From contig NZ_JAPDDT010000005.1 of assembly GCF_025950235.1 (NCBI RefSeq), positions 124,001 to 188,000 on the forward strand: DNA of 64,000 nt, read 5' to 3'. This document shows, piece after piece, positions 9,099-18,419 of this stretch. Source of the stretch: Luteolibacter arcticus (lineage in GTDB: Bacteria; Verrucomicrobiota; Verrucomicrobiia; Verrucomicrobiales; Akkermansiaceae). Under the pieces are notes generated by a model that saw only the letters and a program-made list of their open reading frames with translations, made no database searches and was not told where the DNA came from. The position numbers and the translations under genes were made by a program. The stretch's first letter is position 1; the number at the start of each line of letters is the position of its first letter.

Positions 9099-12000
9099 AT
9101 GATCCCCGAAATCGAACGGCTGAAAGAGCGAAGCCTGCCGGACCCACTGGTCCAGGCCGCCTCGCAATTCATTGAAACCGGCGACCCGGCCATCGCCCGT
9201 AAGGCGCCGAAGGTTGATCCAGGTTGGGAGTCCCGGCTCATCGGGGAGGAACTAATGGGCGAGATTGCCTGGGGGGATCGCGCCCGCCAGCTCGTCCGCT
9301 TCTTCATCCATCTTTCCGAGGGGGCCACTCCGAAGGCGCCCGAGCATCACGACTATCTTTCGGGAATTCTCCGCTACCTCCACGACGGCGACCATCCAGC
9401 CAGCGGAGCCATTGCGGCCGAGGTGATTGCAGAGATCGAGTCACTCCATCAGAACATTCCGGGATTTCTCGTAAGGCACCTCGGTCGGAATGACCATTTC
9501 ACGGACAACTGGCAGCTCGCTGCCGATCCCGCTTTTCCCGATCCGTTTGTTTCTCCCGTCGCCAACTTCATCCTCCGGCACATCACTCCTGACTACGCGG
9601 CCAAGCCGGACCTGCTAACCTCCCATGACGGGATCTTTCCAGCGCTCGCGCTTCATCAACCCGAAGTGACCCGCGCGTGGTGCGAGCAATCGCTGAACTC
9701 CAGCGGGTATCGAACGCAGTCCGCGTGGACCGGGATTGTCGGCGTGTCGAAGGATTTCGACTCGCTGTGTCTCGCCTATTGCGAGACTGCGGCCAAGACC
9801 GATCCGGGCGAAGCCTTTCCCGTCTTGAAGCAACTCGACGAAGCGAGAGGAGGGATTCATTCCCAGCAGGTGGCCGAACTCGCGTCGATTCCCGAGACCG
9901 CACTCGGCCACGAAGCCTTGGGATACTTGCTCGAAAAACGAGATGCCGAGGTGATCGGCATCATGGCCCGGGCTTTTGCATGGGACGATGCAGGCGGTCA
10001 CGTTTCCTGCCCGGACGGTCCTGAATACCGGCGTCTCTATTCCCTGATGATCGAGCGCTGGGAGTCCGGCGGCAGCGAGCTGTTGCGCAACCTCGTTGGG
10101 AATTTCAACGCCTATCAGCTCCCCGACTTGCTCACGGAGGAGTTGAAGACCCTCCGGCCCGAGCACTACCCGGTATTGCGCGAAGGAGTCCTCCAGCATC
10201 TCAAAAAGCTACCCGCCAAAGGACAGGCCGGACTCTGGAAGGTGGTGGCGGCTTCCCATCCGGCCGCGTTTATGCCGGATTTCGAAGAACTTCTCATCGG
10301 GAAATCCAAGCCGCTCAGGGAGACCGCCGCTGGAGCACTTGCGAAGGCGAAAGGCAAAGGCGGATTGGAGTGCGCCATCGAACTACTAGGTTCCAAGAAG
10401 TCAGATGCCCGCTGGGGAGCGGCGGCATTCTTGGAAAAGCTGGCGGCCTCGGCGGCAGCAGCCGCGATCCAAGCGGCACTGGAGCAAGAGAGTTCCTCCG
10501 AAGTTCGCGAAGCCCTCCACAAGGCACTCAGGGCATGTGGCGTGGCGAAGGAAGCAACTGCACCATCGGCACCTGCAAGCCACTCCGATCTTGAGGCTTC
10601 GATTGCCAAGCAAGCGGCCAAGCTGAAGGTGCCGGCGACCTCGTGGCTGAAATTGGATGCGTTGCCGCAACTTCCAACGACCAATGCCACGCCGCTTTCA
10701 CCGGAGGGCATCCTCTTCCTCATTTCCAAGCAATCCAAACACAAGACCCTCGACGCCGCACCGGACATTCTTCCACTGCTCGCTCACATCGACCGCGAGA
10801 AAAGCGCGCCGTTTGGTCTCGCACTGGTGGAAGGCTTTCTGAATTCAGAACAGGCTGCGTCTGACCGCTGGGCGCTGGCGCTCGGCGGACTGGTCGGCGA
10901 CAACCGGATCATCCCGCCGCTGCTCTCACGCATTCCGGACTGGTGCGAGAACTCGCGGCACAAGCTCGCCGAGTATGCCGCGCAGGCGATCTCGCTGCTG
11001 CCGGGCAATGAACCGCTGATGGTGCTTGATACACTGGCGAACCGCTACCGCAGCAAGTTCAAGAATGTCGGCAGGGCCTGTGCGGCTGCGTTCAACGCCG
11101 CAGCCGAGGCGCGCGGGATCACGCCGGACGAACTCGGCGACATGGTCGTGCCCGACTTCGGCTTCGATGCCGATGGCATCCGCCGCTTCGAGTGGGACGG
11201 CGGCGGCGCAAGCGCGGAACTCGGTGCGGACTTCAAGCTGTCGTGGTTCGATCCCGAAACCGACAAGGCATGGAAGAACCTTCCCGCCAGCGCTCCCGCG
11301 ACCGTGAAGGAGGAGGTGAAGACCGTCGGCAAACTGCTGCGCGAGGCCGTGAAAGGCCAGACCGCACGGCTCGAGATGGCACTCGTCCGCCAGCGTCGCT
11401 GGCCGGTCGCGCGCTGGCGCGAACTTTACGAGAACCACCCGCTGCTGCGCTCATTCGCCAGCGGACTTGTCTGGGGGATCTACGATGCCTCTGGTAGTTT
11501 GCTGCGCACCTTCCGCCGCTATCCGAATGGCCTGCTTGCGAACGCCACCGGGGATCTCGAGGAGTTGCCCGAAAGCGACGCGAGCATCGGCATGGTTCAC
11601 CCGCTGGAACTCGATGCCGCGGCGCTTGAGGCCTGGGGCGCACACCTTGCCCGCTTCAAGGTAAAGCAGCCATTCCCGCAGATCGCCCGTCCGGTGGAAT
11701 TGCTGGATCCACTTCACGGCAATCGCCGCGAGATCGCGCTGACGAAGGACAAGAGCGTCGGCGCGGGCACCTTCAAGTCGCGCAGCGAGAAGCGGGGGTG
11801 GGTCCGCGGTTCGGTGATCGATGCCGGCGGCATCAGCAGCATCTACAAGCCCTTCCCCGGCGCGGGCTGCGAAGCGATCCTGCCGACGGAGAACTACTAT
11901 ATGGGCATCGACCCCATGGACAGCGTCGAGCTTGGCGCAGCCTACTTCGTGAAGGCGGACACGGTCGGTCGCGGCGGCTACACCTACGACGAACCCGGCC

Positions 12001-12101
12001 CCGACGACCCGCGTGTGCTGCGCTTCGACCAAGTGCCGGCGGTGGTGTGGTCGGAGACCGTGGCGGACCTGAAGGCAATCGTGGGAGCAGAAGCGAGATG
12101 A
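9099..12101 (+). CDS. DUF4132-domain protein, copy 1, with HEAT-like repeats
   Basis: 1000 residues. The N-terminal and middle parts are helical, including a HEAT-like stretch near KKSDARWGAAAFLEKLAA (about 430-450). The C-terminal third carries the DUF4132 signature, with YDASGSLLRTFRRYPNG at about 795-811 and FPQIARPVELLDPLHG further on. DUF4132 is related to E. coli YehI and MolR; its biochemical role is not established. A second, clearly homologous copy follows directly (ATGA overlap at 12098-12101). The two share a 26-base identical run at their 3' ends (12033-12058 and 14978-15003). This marks a tandem duplication. Likely a large scaffold or client-binding subunit for the MoxR ATPase (inference). 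Confidence 0.85.
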   Translation: MIPEIERLKERSLPDPLVQAASQFIETGDPAIARKAPKVDPGWESRLIGEELMGEIAWGDRARQLVRFFIHLSEGATPKAPEHHDYLSGILRYLHDGDHPASGAIAAEVIAEIESLHQNIPGFLVRHLGRNDHFTDNWQLAADPAFPDPFVSPVANFILRHITPDYAAKPDLLTSHDGIFPALALHQPEVTRAWCEQSLNSSGYRTQSAWTGIVGVSKDFDSLCLAYCETAAKTDPGEAFPVLKQLDEARGGIHSQQVAELASIPETALGHEALGYLLEKRDAEVIGIMARAFAWDDAGGHVSCPDGPEYRRLYSLMIERWESGGSELLRNLVGNFNAYQLPDLLTEELKTLRPEHYPVLREGVLQHLKKLPAKGQAGLWKVVAASHPAAFMPDFEELLIGKSKPLRETAAGALAKAKGKGGLECAIELLGSKKSDARWGAAAFLEKLAASAAAAAIQAALEQESSSEVREALHKALRACGVAKEATAPSAPASHSDLEASIAKQAAKLKVPATSWLKLDALPQLPTTNATPLSPEGILFLISKQSKHKTLDAAPDILPLLAHIDREKSAPFGLALVEGFLNSEQAASDRWALALGGLVGDNRIIPPLLSRIPDWCENSRHKLAEYAAQAISLLPGNEPLMVLDTLANRYRSKFKNVGRACAAAFNAAAEARGITPDELGDMVVPDFGFDADGIRRFEWDGGGASAELGADFKLSWFDPETDKAWKNLPASAPATVKEEVKTVGKLLREAVKGQTARLEMALVRQRRWPVARWRELYENHPLLRSFASGLVWGIYDASGSLLRTFRRYPNGLLANATGDLEELPESDASIGMVHPLELDAAALEAWGAHLARFKVKQPFPQIARPVELLDPLHGNRREIALTKDKSVGAGTFKSRSEKRGWVRGSVIDAGGISSIYKPFPGAGCEAILPTENYYMGIDPMDSVELGAAYFVKADTVGRGGYTYDEPGPDDPRVLRFDQVPAVVWSETVADLKAIVGAEAR

Positions 12102-15037
12102 ATGTCGCACAACTAAGAGAAACCCGTCATGCCACGCGCGAGCTCTTGTGTGAGTTCGTCGCAAGCGGGGGACATCCCGTCTGCACCAACCGGGCATCGT
12201 CAGCCTCGATCATCGATCTTCATGAGATCGCGGAGGTACTCGCCAAGGTGCCGGTCTGGGGCAGCGAGGAGATCCTTTGGATCAGATTCGTGTTCGAGGT
12301 CAGCGCCGTCATCGGGCATTCCGGAGTCCTTTTGCTCTGGTCCGGCGAGCGCGAGGCGGAAGTGCTGCGTTTAGTGGCAGCATACCAACCGAGCCCGGAT
12401 CCGGCGAAGTTCGCCCAGGAGATCCTGCGCTCCATGCACCGTCCTGATTGGTCGGAATCCGAAGCTGGCACTCCGGAGGCACCATTCCATTCGCCCTTCG
12501 CGAATTTCGCCTGGCGACACGGCGATTTCCAAAAAGGCTTCAGCTTCCATCAGCCGAAACTGCTGGCGGCGCTGGCGACGAGGAGGCCCGAGGTGATCGA
12601 ACATGTCCTCCAGGATCCAGCGAAGACGATCGGCTTCCTTTCCGTAAACGCCCACCGCGGGATCATGCAGTTGACCGACCGCTTCGATCCGCTGCTGGTT
12701 GAGAAAATGGAGCACGTGCTTTTTTCCGGGACTTCGCTGCCCGGCTCGGACATGCACTCGCGCTACGACCGGATCCATGCCTTCATCGACTACCACGCGG
12801 TCAGGGACCACCACTCCGGGCGCTGGAGCGCGAGGGTCTTGGAACTGGCCCGCAGCCCCGAATTCGCCGGCACGGAGCAAGCGGCCCAGCTGTTGTTAGA
12901 AAAATGTCCGGATGAGGCGTTGGCCTTGGTCGCGGCCGCCGATCTTAGATACCGTCCCTCAAGTCCGGGACCCGGCTACCGCCGGATCCTGGAGGAAGCC
13001 CTTGCCGATTTCTCCGGCCTCGGCGGGAGGTTCCTTTCGGACATGCTCGCCTCTTACTACTTCGCCTACGGGATCGCGGCGATGATCCATGAGGTGATCT
13101 TGTCGGACCCCACCCACATGCACGCGGGAAAGATCCGCGACATTTATCTTCGTGAGGCGTCGACCCGGACGGGAAAGAGGCTGCTCCAATTCTGGCAGGG
13201 TATCGCGAAGGCGGATGCCGGACTCTTCAAGCCGGAGTGGAAGCGTTTTTCGACCGCAAAGGGACGGCAATTGCGGGAGACCGCGGCGGAGTGGCTGCAG
13301 AAACACGGCCGGGGGCCAGCGCCGGGCGAACTCTCGCCGACGGCGTCGGTGGACGAGCGGATCGGTGGCGCGACCTTGCTGGCGAAGGCGAACGGCGCGG
13401 ACGCGATCGAGAAGCTCAAGCAGATCCATGCCACCGATCCCAGCAAGCAGGTCCGCGAGGCAGTGGCAAAGCTGTTAGAGCAAGCGGGACACGAGGTCGC
13501 ACCGGAGCCGGAGAAGCCCGTGACTCGCTTTGAGAACTTCGCGAACCTCGAGGAAAGCCTGGCTGCCAAGGCGAAGACGATCCGCCCACCGGCAGCGCCA
13601 TGGCTGAACGCCGAATCTTTGCCGTCCCTGTTCACGCGCGATGGCGTGGCCCTCAGTGAACGGGCGCGGACCTTCCTCTTCCAAGTCCAGGCGCGCGAGG
13701 GCTCGGGCGAGCTGTCCGCGGACGCGGCACCGTTGTTAGAACATCTCGACCGCGACCGGAACGCACCCTTTGCCCATGCCTTGCTCGACCAGTGGTTTGC
13801 ATCGGACATGAAGGCATCGACGCGTTGGGCGGTGGATGTCGCGGGCTTGACCGGTGATGACAGTCTCATCCCGCGCCTCGTCCGGCCGATCCCGGATTGG
13901 TGCAAGCTGAATGCCGGCAAGCGCGCCGAGTGGGCGGTGCGGGCCATCGCCTTGATCGGCACGCCCGGCGCATTGCGGGAACTGGACGCACTGACGCATC
14001 GCTATCGCAATCAGCGGCGCTACGTCGCGGCTGCGGCCACCGAGGCGATTCGCTTGCTCGCGGCCATTCAAGGCATCAGCGAAGATGAGATCGCAGAGCG
14101 CATCGTGCCGGATTTCGGCTTCGACGAGTCGGGTCAGCGATCCTTTTCGAATCCTGCCAGTGAAGAAGCAGTCGCTCGCCTGCGCCCGGATCTCAAGGTC
14201 GCGTGGCTGGCGGCCGATGGCCGGGAGTCCGCCAAGCCGCCGGCGGGACTTCCCTCAGACGAGATGAAGGAGTGGGCGAAGCTCTTCAAACAGGCGGTCG
14301 TCTCGCAAACTCTCCGGCTGGAGCGAGCGATGGTCGAAGGCCGACGGTGGGAACCGGCAGCCTGGCAAGAGCGCTTCGACGCGCATCCGCTATTCCGCTG
14401 CTTCGCAGGCAGCTTGGTGTGGGCGGTCTATGATGCCGGAGGTGCGATGCTCCGCACCTTTCGCCGGTATCCGAACGGGATCTTCGCCGATGCCAAGGGC
14501 GAGCCGGAGGAGTTTGAGAATGCGGCATCGGTAGGGCTCCCTCATCCGATGGATCTGGACGATGCCGTTCTCGCTGACTGGGCCGCACACTTGAAGCGCT
14601 TCAAGGTGACGCCAGCCTTCCCGCAGATCGCCCGACCGGTGGAACGACCGGATCCGCTGCATGGCAACCGCCACGAGATCCGGATTGCTGAAGGCAAGAC
14701 CCTGGATGCCGCCCTCCTGCGCCAGCGGATGCTCGGGCGCGGCTGGTCTCCTGCACCGACAGGGAACGCCGGTCTTGTCTTCGGATGCTTCCGGAACTTC
14801 CGGGCAGCGGGCATTGAAGCCCATCTGGCGTTGGAGGGCTTTTATGCGGGCAGCGGAAGGGGCGATGACGTCGATCTCGGTGTGGCACTCTTCGCACGAC
14901 CGTCCAAGCCCGCGATGAAGATCCGTCCGGGCACCACGCCTCTTCCCGACAGCCCCCTTGTGATGCGCTTCGACGAGGTGCCGGCGGTGGTGTGGTCGGA
15001 GACGATGGCGGATTTGAAAGCGATCATCGGGGCATGA
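12098..15037 (+). CDS. DUF4132-domain protein, copy 2
   Basis: 979 residues from the ATG at 12098, which overlaps the previous TGA; an in-frame extension to 11798 is rejected because it lies inside the first DUF4132 gene. The N-terminal ~300 residues resemble copy 1 only loosely, while the C-terminal half matches it segment by segment: LRTFRRYPNG (about 785-795), HPMDLDDAVLADW, FPQIARPVERPDPLHGN and the final VPAVVWSETMADLKAI. In the stretch after DPLHGN the two copies differ most (GWSPAPTGNAGLVFG here versus GWVRGSVIDAGGIS), which may mark a specificity-determining surface. Function unknown; the context is the same MoxR/vWA operon. Confidence 0.85.
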   Translation: MNVAQLRETRHATRELLCEFVASGGHPVCTNRASSASIIDLHEIAEVLAKVPVWGSEEILWIRFVFEVSAVIGHSGVLLLWSGEREAEVLRLVAAYQPSPDPAKFAQEILRSMHRPDWSESEAGTPEAPFHSPFANFAWRHGDFQKGFSFHQPKLLAALATRRPEVIEHVLQDPAKTIGFLSVNAHRGIMQLTDRFDPLLVEKMEHVLFSGTSLPGSDMHSRYDRIHAFIDYHAVRDHHSGRWSARVLELARSPEFAGTEQAAQLLLEKCPDEALALVAAADLRYRPSSPGPGYRRILEEALADFSGLGGRFLSDMLASYYFAYGIAAMIHEVILSDPTHMHAGKIRDIYLREASTRTGKRLLQFWQGIAKADAGLFKPEWKRFSTAKGRQLRETAAEWLQKHGRGPAPGELSPTASVDERIGGATLLAKANGADAIEKLKQIHATDPSKQVREAVAKLLEQAGHEVAPEPEKPVTRFENFANLEESLAAKAKTIRPPAAPWLNAESLPSLFTRDGVALSERARTFLFQVQAREGSGELSADAAPLLEHLDRDRNAPFAHALLDQWFASDMKASTRWAVDVAGLTGDDSLIPRLVRPIPDWCKLNAGKRAEWAVRAIALIGTPGALRELDALTHRYRNQRRYVAAAATEAIRLLAAIQGISEDEIAERIVPDFGFDESGQRSFSNPASEEAVARLRPDLKVAWLAADGRESAKPPAGLPSDEMKEWAKLFKQAVVSQTLRLERAMVEGRRWEPAAWQERFDAHPLFRCFAGSLVWAVYDAGGAMLRTFRRYPNGIFADAKGEPEEFENAASVGLPHPMDLDDAVLADWAAHLKRFKVTPAFPQIARPVERPDPLHGNRHEIRIAEGKTLDAALLRQRMLGRGWSPAPTGNAGLVFGCFRNFRAAGIEAHLALEGFYAGSGRGDDVDLGVALFARPSKPAMKIRPGTTPLPDSPLVMRFDEVPAVVWSETMADLKAIIGA

Positions 15038-17229
15038 AAAATGAGATGACCACGCTCTTCGGCATTCGCCACCATGGCCCCGGTTGCGCACGCAGCTTGC
15101 TCGCGGCGCTCGACGCATTGTCGCCGGAAGTGATTCTGTTAGAGATGCCGGCGGAGGCGGAACCGCTGCTGGTCCATGCCGCACACGAGGCGATGAAGCC
15201 GCCGGTGGCGATCCTGCTGCACCGGACCGATGCACCGGAGAAGGCGTCATTCTATCCCTTTGCCGAGTTCTCTCCCGAATGGCAGGCCGTGCGCTGGGCG
15301 GTGACGAAGGGCGTGCCGGTGCGGTGCTTCGACCTGCCATCCGCCCACATGTTCGCGCTGCGGGATGAGGACGACGAAACGCCGCCGCAACCGGATGCCT
15401 TCGAGTGGTTCGCGAAGGCGGATGGCTACTCCGATGGCGAGCGCTGGTGGAACGACCGCGTCGAGGAGCGTCGCAACACCCAGGATTTCTTCGAGGCCAT
15501 CCTTGAAGCAGTTGCAACCTTGCGCGGCGACCTCGACTTGCCGGAGTCGCGCGAGACCTTGCTGCGCGAGGCGTGGATGAGGAAATGCCTGCGAGCCGCG
15601 GAGAAGGACGGCTTCGCCAATATCGCCGTGGTCTGCGGGGCCTGGCACACGCCGGCGCTGACGGCAAAGGTGAAGGTCGCCGATGACAACGAGCTGCTCA
15701 GAGGCCTGCCAAAGCACAAGGTGGCTGCCACTTGGATTCCGTGGACGGACGAGCGGTTGGCGATGGCCAGCGGCTATGCGGCGGGCATCCGCTCGCCCGG
15801 CTGGTATGGCCACCTTTGGAAAAACACCGAGGATCCCATCCCGTCGTGGCTGACCAAGGCGGCCCGCATCTTGCGGAAGGAAGGTCAGGAAGCCTCATCG
15901 GCCTCGGTGATCGAGGCGGTGCGGCTGTCGCATTCGCTCGCCGGGATGCGCGGCCGGCCCTTGCCGGGGCTGGATGAAACCTTGGAGTCGATCCAAGCGG
16001 TGTTCTGCCAGGGCGACCCGCTGCCGCTTGATTTCCTTCGTACGAGACTTCTCGTAGGTCAGCGACTTGGAGAACTGCCGGAGGGCCTGCCAACGCTGCC
16101 GCTGCAGCAGGACATCGAGGCGAGCCAGAAGCGTTTACGCCTGAAGCCCGCGGCATCGGTCACGCCGCTGGAGCTGGACTTGCGTGAAGATGGCGGGCGC
16201 GCTCGCAGCATCTTCCTGCACCGCTTGCTCGCGCTCGGCATCGGCTGGGGTCGCAAGGAGCAGGCGCGGACGCGCGGAACCTTCAAGGAGCGCTGGTCGC
16301 TGCAATGGAAACCGGAATTGGCAGTGGCGATCATCGATGCCTCGGCTTTCGGCAATACGATTGAGAGCGCGGCGACCAAGCGGCTGGTGAAGCGGTTGCC
16401 GGCCGACGCAGGGATGGAACCCATTACCGAGCGGCTGGACCTCGCGCTGCTAGGTGCGCTGCCTCAGGCGGTGAATGTTTTGCTTCGTCGTCTGGATGCC
16501 GCGGCGGCGACCGCCCATGATCTGGCAGAGCTGTTAGATACGGTGCCGCCATTGGCGCGGATCGCGCGCTATGGCGATGTCCGCGCGACCGACGCCGAGG
16601 CGGTGATGCGATTGCTCGAAGGTTTCGCCGCACGCATCCACGCCGGCTTGCTGATCGCAGCGAGCGGGATCGATGACGATGCGGCACGCACGCTTTCGGG
16701 CCACGTGCAGTCCTATCGTGGCGCATTGGCGATGCTCGAGCTGACAGCTCTCACCGACGAGTTTCAGGCCACCCTCGGGCGGATGAAGGAATCCGAAAGC
16801 GTGCATCCGAAATTGCGGGGCCTTTCCGTGCGGATCCTGCGGGATGCCTCGCATCTCGACGATGCCGAAGCTGCGAGGCATCTCGGCTTCGCGCTGTCGC
16901 CGGGGATGCCCGCGCTTTCCGCCGCGGCATGGCTGGAAGGTTTCCTGCAAGGCGGCGGCAGCCTGCTGGTTCACGACCGGGCGCTGTTAGGACTCGTGCA
17001 CACGTGGCTAGGCTCGCTCAGCGGCGAGGCGTTCCAAAGCACGCTGCCGTTGCTGCGGCGGACCTTCGGCACCTTCGAGCCGCCGGAACGGGCACGCATC
17101 GCCGCCTCGGTCGCCCAGGGACCGGCCAGCACCCCTCCGCCCGCCGCACCGCTGGATCTCGACATGGAGCGTGCGCTGCCGGCCGTCGCCGCGGTGGCTA
17201 AACTCTTCGGCCTACCCCAACCGTCATGA
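15034..17229 (+). CDS. DUF5682-family protein with two GxxH motifs, possible TIKI/ChaN/EreA-like hydrolase
   Basis: 731 residues from the ATG at 15034 (ATGA overlap with the previous gene). The N-terminus holds GIRHHGPG with G10-x-x-H13, followed by VILLE with E37. A second GxxH is G202-A-W-H205 in VVCGAWHTPAL. Two GxxH motifs with an early Glu after a beta strand are the hallmark of the TIKI/TraB/ChaN/erythromycin-esterase superfamily. I therefore infer that the first ~230 residues are a hydrolase-type domain. The remainder (about 300-731) is helical. The stop overlaps the vWA start as ATGA. The DUF5682 name rests on the N-terminal pattern and gene order; the superfamily link is my inference and the activity is unknown. 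Confidence 0.8.
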   Translation: MKNEMTTLFGIRHHGPGCARSLLAALDALSPEVILLEMPAEAEPLLVHAAHEAMKPPVAILLHRTDAPEKASFYPFAEFSPEWQAVRWAVTKGVPVRCFDLPSAHMFALRDEDDETPPQPDAFEWFAKADGYSDGERWWNDRVEERRNTQDFFEAILEAVATLRGDLDLPESRETLLREAWMRKCLRAAEKDGFANIAVVCGAWHTPALTAKVKVADDNELLRGLPKHKVAATWIPWTDERLAMASGYAAGIRSPGWYGHLWKNTEDPIPSWLTKAARILRKEGQEASSASVIEAVRLSHSLAGMRGRPLPGLDETLESIQAVFCQGDPLPLDFLRTRLLVGQRLGELPEGLPTLPLQQDIEASQKRLRLKPAASVTPLELDLREDGGRARSIFLHRLLALGIGWGRKEQARTRGTFKERWSLQWKPELAVAIIDASAFGNTIESAATKRLVKRLPADAGMEPITERLDLALLGALPQAVNVLLRRLDAAAATAHDLAELLDTVPPLARIARYGDVRATDAEAVMRLLEGFAARIHAGLLIAASGIDDDAARTLSGHVQSYRGALAMLELTALTDEFQATLGRMKESESVHPKLRGLSVRILRDASHLDDAEAARHLGFALSPGMPALSAAAWLEGFLQGGGSLLVHDRALLGLVHTWLGSLSGEAFQSTLPLLRRTFGTFEPPERARIAASVAQGPASTPPPAAPLDLDMERALPAVAAVAKLFGLPQPS

Positions 17230-18356
17230 ACGATCCCGAACTCCTCCGCCGCTGGCGACTGGTGCTGGGCTCCGAGCCCGCCGCCGGCTTCGGCGTGTCC
17301 CTTTCCGCCGAAGACGCCCGCATGGATGAGGCGCTCGAGGCCCTCTACGACGCCGGCAAGTCGCGAGGCGGTCTCGGTGGCTCGAACCCCAGGGTGGCCC
17401 GCTGGCTCGGCGACATCCGACGCTACTTCCCGGGTGAAGTCGTGCAGGTGATGCAGAAGGACGCGATCGAGCGGCTCGACCTCAAGCAGCTTTTGTTAGA
17501 GCCGGAGGTGCTGGCACAGGCCGAGCCGGATGTGCATCTGGTCGGCACCTTGATGTCGCTGAATCGCGTGATCCCGGAGAAGACCCGCGAAACCGCGCGC
17601 GGCGTGGTGCGCCGGCTGGTGGACCAGTTGATGCGAAAGCTGGAGCAGCCGACCCGTCAGGCCGTGCAAGGCGCGCTTTCCCGCAGCCTGCGCAACCGCC
17701 GGCCGCGACTCTCCGAGATCGACTGGAACCGGACCATTCGCGCGAACCTGAAGAACTGGCTGCCCGAGCACCAAACAATCGTGCCGGAGACGCTGATCGG
17801 CTACGGCCGGAAGCGAAGTTCGCTGCGCGACGTGGTGCTGTGCATTGACCAAAGCGGCTCGATGGCGGCGTCGGTGGTGTATTCCTCGATCTTCGGCGCG
17901 GTGATGGCGTCGATGCCGGCGCTCTCGACCCGCTTCGTGGTCTTCGACACCGCGGTCGTGGATTTGACCGAGGAGCTCCACGACCCGGTTGACCTGCTAT
18001 TCGGCACCCAGCTCGGCGGCGGCACGGACATCCACAAGGCGCTGACCTACTGCGAAAGCAAGATCACCCGGCCGAATGACACCGTGATGGTGCTCGTTTC
18101 CGACCTGTGCGAAGGCGGAAGCGTGGCGGGGATGGTGCAGACGGCGGCGCGGATCAAGGAGAGCGGCGTGCAGGTGATCGCGCTGCTCGCGCTCAGCGAC
18201 GAGGGCAAGCCGGGATACGACGCGAGGAACGCTGCAACCTTTGCGGCCCTAGGCATTCCGGTTTTCGCCTGCACCCCGGACCGCTTCCCCGATCTGATGG
18301 CGGCGGCACTGGCAAAAAAGGACCTCGCGCTCTGGCAGTCGCGGCGCGACGGATGA
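17226..18356 (+). CDS. vWA-domain protein, CoxE-like partner of the MoxR ATPase
   Basis: 376 residues. The N-terminal ~195 residues are helical; the C-terminal vWA domain begins near RDVVLCIDQSGSM. The MIDAS metal site is complete: D208-x-S210-x-S212, T267 in GGGTD and D293 in VSDL, so it should bind Mg2+ and ligands. CoxE-like vWA proteins work with MoxR ATPases as adaptors that position client proteins. It is the last gene of the operon, joined by ATGA to DUF5682. No signal peptide is present, so the assembly is cytoplasmic. The next gene starts 63 bases later and belongs to another functional class. Confidence 0.92.
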   Translation: MNDPELLRRWRLVLGSEPAAGFGVSLSAEDARMDEALEALYDAGKSRGGLGGSNPRVARWLGDIRRYFPGEVVQVMQKDAIERLDLKQLLLEPEVLAQAEPDVHLVGTLMSLNRVIPEKTRETARGVVRRLVDQLMRKLEQPTRQAVQGALSRSLRNRRPRLSEIDWNRTIRANLKNWLPEHQTIVPETLIGYGRKRSSLRDVVLCIDQSGSMAASVVYSSIFGAVMASMPALSTRFVVFDTAVVDLTEELHDPVDLLFGTQLGGGTDIHKALTYCESKITRPNDTVMVLVSDLCEGGSVAGMVQTAARIKESGVQVIALLALSDEGKPGYDARNAATFAALGIPVFACTPDRFPDLMAAALAKKDLALWQSRRDG

Positions 18357-18419
18357 GGGCTTGGCAGCCGCCGATTTCTGAAATAACCCGTCACCTCACA
18401 TCGTTTTACCGCCCCGATC

